Of a DNA stretch of 64,000 nt, positions 61,700-64,000 are shown in pieces. Source of the stretch: Anas platyrhynchos. Its lineage: Eukaryota; Chordata; Aves; Anseriformes; Anatidae. The stretch lies in assembly GCF_047663525.1 (NCBI RefSeq), contig NC_092588.1:142684001-142748000 (forward strand), given 5' to 3'. Within the stretch, counting starts at the first letter, position 1, and each line of letters starts with the position of its first letter. A program made the translations under genes and the position numbers. Below the pieces are notes generated by a model. The model did no database searches. It saw only the letters and a program-made list of their open reading frames with translations, and was not told the DNA's origin.

Positions 61700-64000
61700 T
61701 TCTGCTATTTTCCAAAAAAATAAATGCCTGATTCTGTTTGATAACTGCTGAAGGTGGTGGCTCTGTGTGCCAGGGATGTGCACAGAATGAGAGACATCCC
61801 TGATTGCGACCCGAGGCTTCTCACTGCATCGGGGAACTGGAGGTTGGAGATGAGGTGGTTGTTGGCCAGGTCTAAAGGTAAAGTGAAAATTTTGTGGTCA
61901 AACTTCCACCTTTATTTTTCAAAGATTCATAGGTGTACCACCTCAGAGAATCAACCAGTAAAATACAGTTTCTAGTTTTTTTTTTTTTTTGTTCATTTGA
62001 TAAAGAAAACGCAGTAAAATGTTGGCTTGAAAATGGTAGAATTGCTCTAAAAGTTTAGCAATCTCTGCAAGATTGCACTTTGGAGTGCTGCTGACAACAT
62101 TGCTGGCAAAATCCTCCTGCAGCTCAACTGCATGAGCACAAGATGATGTGTGGGTAACTGTTTTAGAGTGAGTCTGAGTAGCTTTTTTGGAGGGGTAGGA
62201 AGTACTAGGTAGGAGAAAAATGTACTTTTAGTAGTAAGAGCACGTAGCCTTCTCCTGATTTGGAGGCTGACAGATAGCAACGTCCTATCTCTTCCCACGT
62301 TTTAATCCGTCCTTAGAGGCAGTCTGTGCTGTGTGCCTCAAAACCGTGGAGCTGGGGTCTTGCTCTGCTGGCTGCTCACCCTGAGGATCCAATGGGAATG
62401 GCACTCAGTTCCTGTGTGCCGTGGTGTCCTTGCACAAGGCAAGGGTACGGAGCAGTTTTCATCCTGAGCTGGAGCTGGAGGGTGGTTGAGCTCTGTGAGC
62501 CTGGGAGCTAAAATGTCCTCCTGGGTGGTGGAGTGTAAATGTAAGGAGTGAAAAAAAGTTGCAGAGCAAACCTCGCTCGGTACAGGACCTTCTGTTTTGT
62601 ATTCAAGTATTAATAATGGTCTTTCAAATGGTTTCCATGATAATCTGTTGGAGCACTAACAGCATTCAAGCTTTGGCAGTAGTGTTTGAACTAAAAAATT
62701 ATTGGTTTTCAAGACTCTGCAGGCATTACTCATGCTCATTTTCTGTGACCTAGAGTTTGAGTCAAAGCTTGGAGGAGAGAGAAGACATTAAATTAGCAGG
62801 TCGAGTTGGAAGAGACGAGAGCTTAGGCACGGAGGTCCTTTTTCGGGTCTGTGGGCTGGCTGCGATGAAGCTGTTGTTGCAGCACATTTCTCTGCTTCGA
62901 GGTGGGAACCAGCAGATGTGATGGGGCCCTTTTGTGTCAGCTCTCAATGCCCGGGCCTCACTCTACAAATGGAGCAGTCCAGGTACAAGCGTGGTAAATG
63001 AATAAGGGTGTGAAAACCATCGATAGACTTAGCACAGATCTGGGAGTGGGTTCAGATGCTGGGTGCAGGCAGCTGGAGCAGCACAGGGCTCAGAGCTGCT
63101 GGCACAGGGAAGGAAGGAAATTTTTGTTATTTCACAAGCAAATGTGTAATGAAATATGATGGGCTGAGCCAAAAGGTGAGTTTAACCATAGAATATGCAG
63201 CTTGCTATACTCTTCTTCCTTTAAAGAAAAAGCCATCTTTTGGTCTTCTCCATTTGCCTGAAGAGGAGGGACAAACTACAAGAAGCCAGAGCAATCAGAA
63301 AGGTTCAATGGGGTTTCTCCTGCAACTTTTAGGCAGAGAGTAGCGATACCTGAAGGCTTGCAATGATATGCTTCAGTTCTCTCACCCTTTAAAATATGAG
63401 CAGCAGTCTTCTGAAGCTGGAAAACACTTTAAGATACCACAGTAGTCTTTCTACCCCAAGAAAGGATCGAGTAAACTCAAACCATTCACACTTTTAAAAT
63501 ATTATTAAGCAAAACCCAACGGTGATGATTTTATTGCTGCCACAGACGACCTCTACCACTGTTTTGGAACCTCAGTGGGGGATGCTTTTGCTTTTCTTCG
63601 ACCTTTATTTCCTTTTCTGTAAGGAGAGCGTGCTCCTTTCCCTGGGGCTCCCGCTGAAAGCAGTGTTTGCCAGGTGATGCTTATGTGCTGACTGGAACCA
63701 AGCAGAAGATTGTTTCATTTATGACAAGAAGCAGTTAAATTTCTCACTGGACGGGAAAGCTGCTCGTTGCAAAGTGATGCCTTTTCAATGTTTTTCCACT
63801 TTTTGTGTAATCCAGTACAGAACCAGTAATGTAACCTCTCTCTGAGCCTGCACCTTTCTTTCATGCCTCAGTCTCTGTGGATACGAATAGTATCAAAAAG
63901 CTTAAACCTAGTAATAGACTTAATTATCAGTGCGACTCTAAGGAAAGCAGCTTAACTGCTTTGTACTTTGGTGGCCCTATTTCCTATACAGGGAAACATC
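61700..64000. other. Intergenic, no gene recognised
   Basis: A T-run at 61976-61990 and short chance frames only. The 62,300-62,530 part is a little G+C richer but lacks CpG-island character. Confidence 0.5.

Noticed and set aside
1..64000. CRISPR array, operon or bacterial mobile element
   Set aside because: No regularly spaced repeats with unique spacers were seen, and the window is clearly vertebrate.
1..64000. Retroviral gag, pol or env genes
   Set aside because: Only LTR-like segments are visible; no internal retroviral coding sequence is recognisable.

Overview
The window looks like a piece of a bird nuclear chromosome. It holds several CR1 LINE fragments with the avian-type 3' end (ATTCTATG-like or GATTCTGTGAT tails), an avian-type endogenous retrovirus solo LTR, AT-rich introns and intergenic DNA, and sharply bounded CpG islands. 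I see no mammalian SINE such as Alu and no bacterial-style operons. The bird order cannot be shown from the sequence. The solo LTR recalls waterfowl copies, but that is memory and only a weak inference.

The one clear protein-coding gene is RAB18, a small GTPase of the ER and lipid droplets. It lies on the + strand at 42,615-56,848 and all seven coding exons can be placed at consensus splice sites. The spliced frame is intact: 621 nt, 206 residues plus stop, the length I recall for mammalian RAB18. A CpG-island promoter at about 42.25-42.87 kb precedes it. That promoter carries four perfect GCGCATGCGC (NRF1-type) palindromes. Each contains an upstream ATG, and none is in the RAB18 frame. The 3' UTR starts at 56,849 and has several candidate poly(A) signals between 56.9 and 58.8 kb.

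Layout: 0-2 kb is transposon rubble, with one CR1 nested inside another and then a possible decayed LTR. A well-bounded solo LTR on the - strand lies at 4.63-5.23 kb. From 7 to 15 kb there are CR1 remnants, simple repeats and otherwise unannotatable DNA. At 15.19-15.75 kb a long pure (TTTTA)n tract abuts an orphan CpG island, a possible promoter of an unidentified transcript. The 16-42 kb stretch is gene-poor, with CR1 remnants at 24.9, 34.9 and 35.8 kb and a second pentanucleotide tract at 21.6 kb. RAB18 fills 42.3-58 kb. A tRNA-Asn(GTT) gene lies on the - strand at 61.6 kb, beside CR1 debris. The rest, to 64 kb, shows no gene.

I found no CRISPR array, no gene cluster and no convincing new biological system. 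The points most worth checking are the uATG-bearing NRF1 cluster in front of RAB18, the orphan CpG island with possible downstream exons, and the nested transposon histories.
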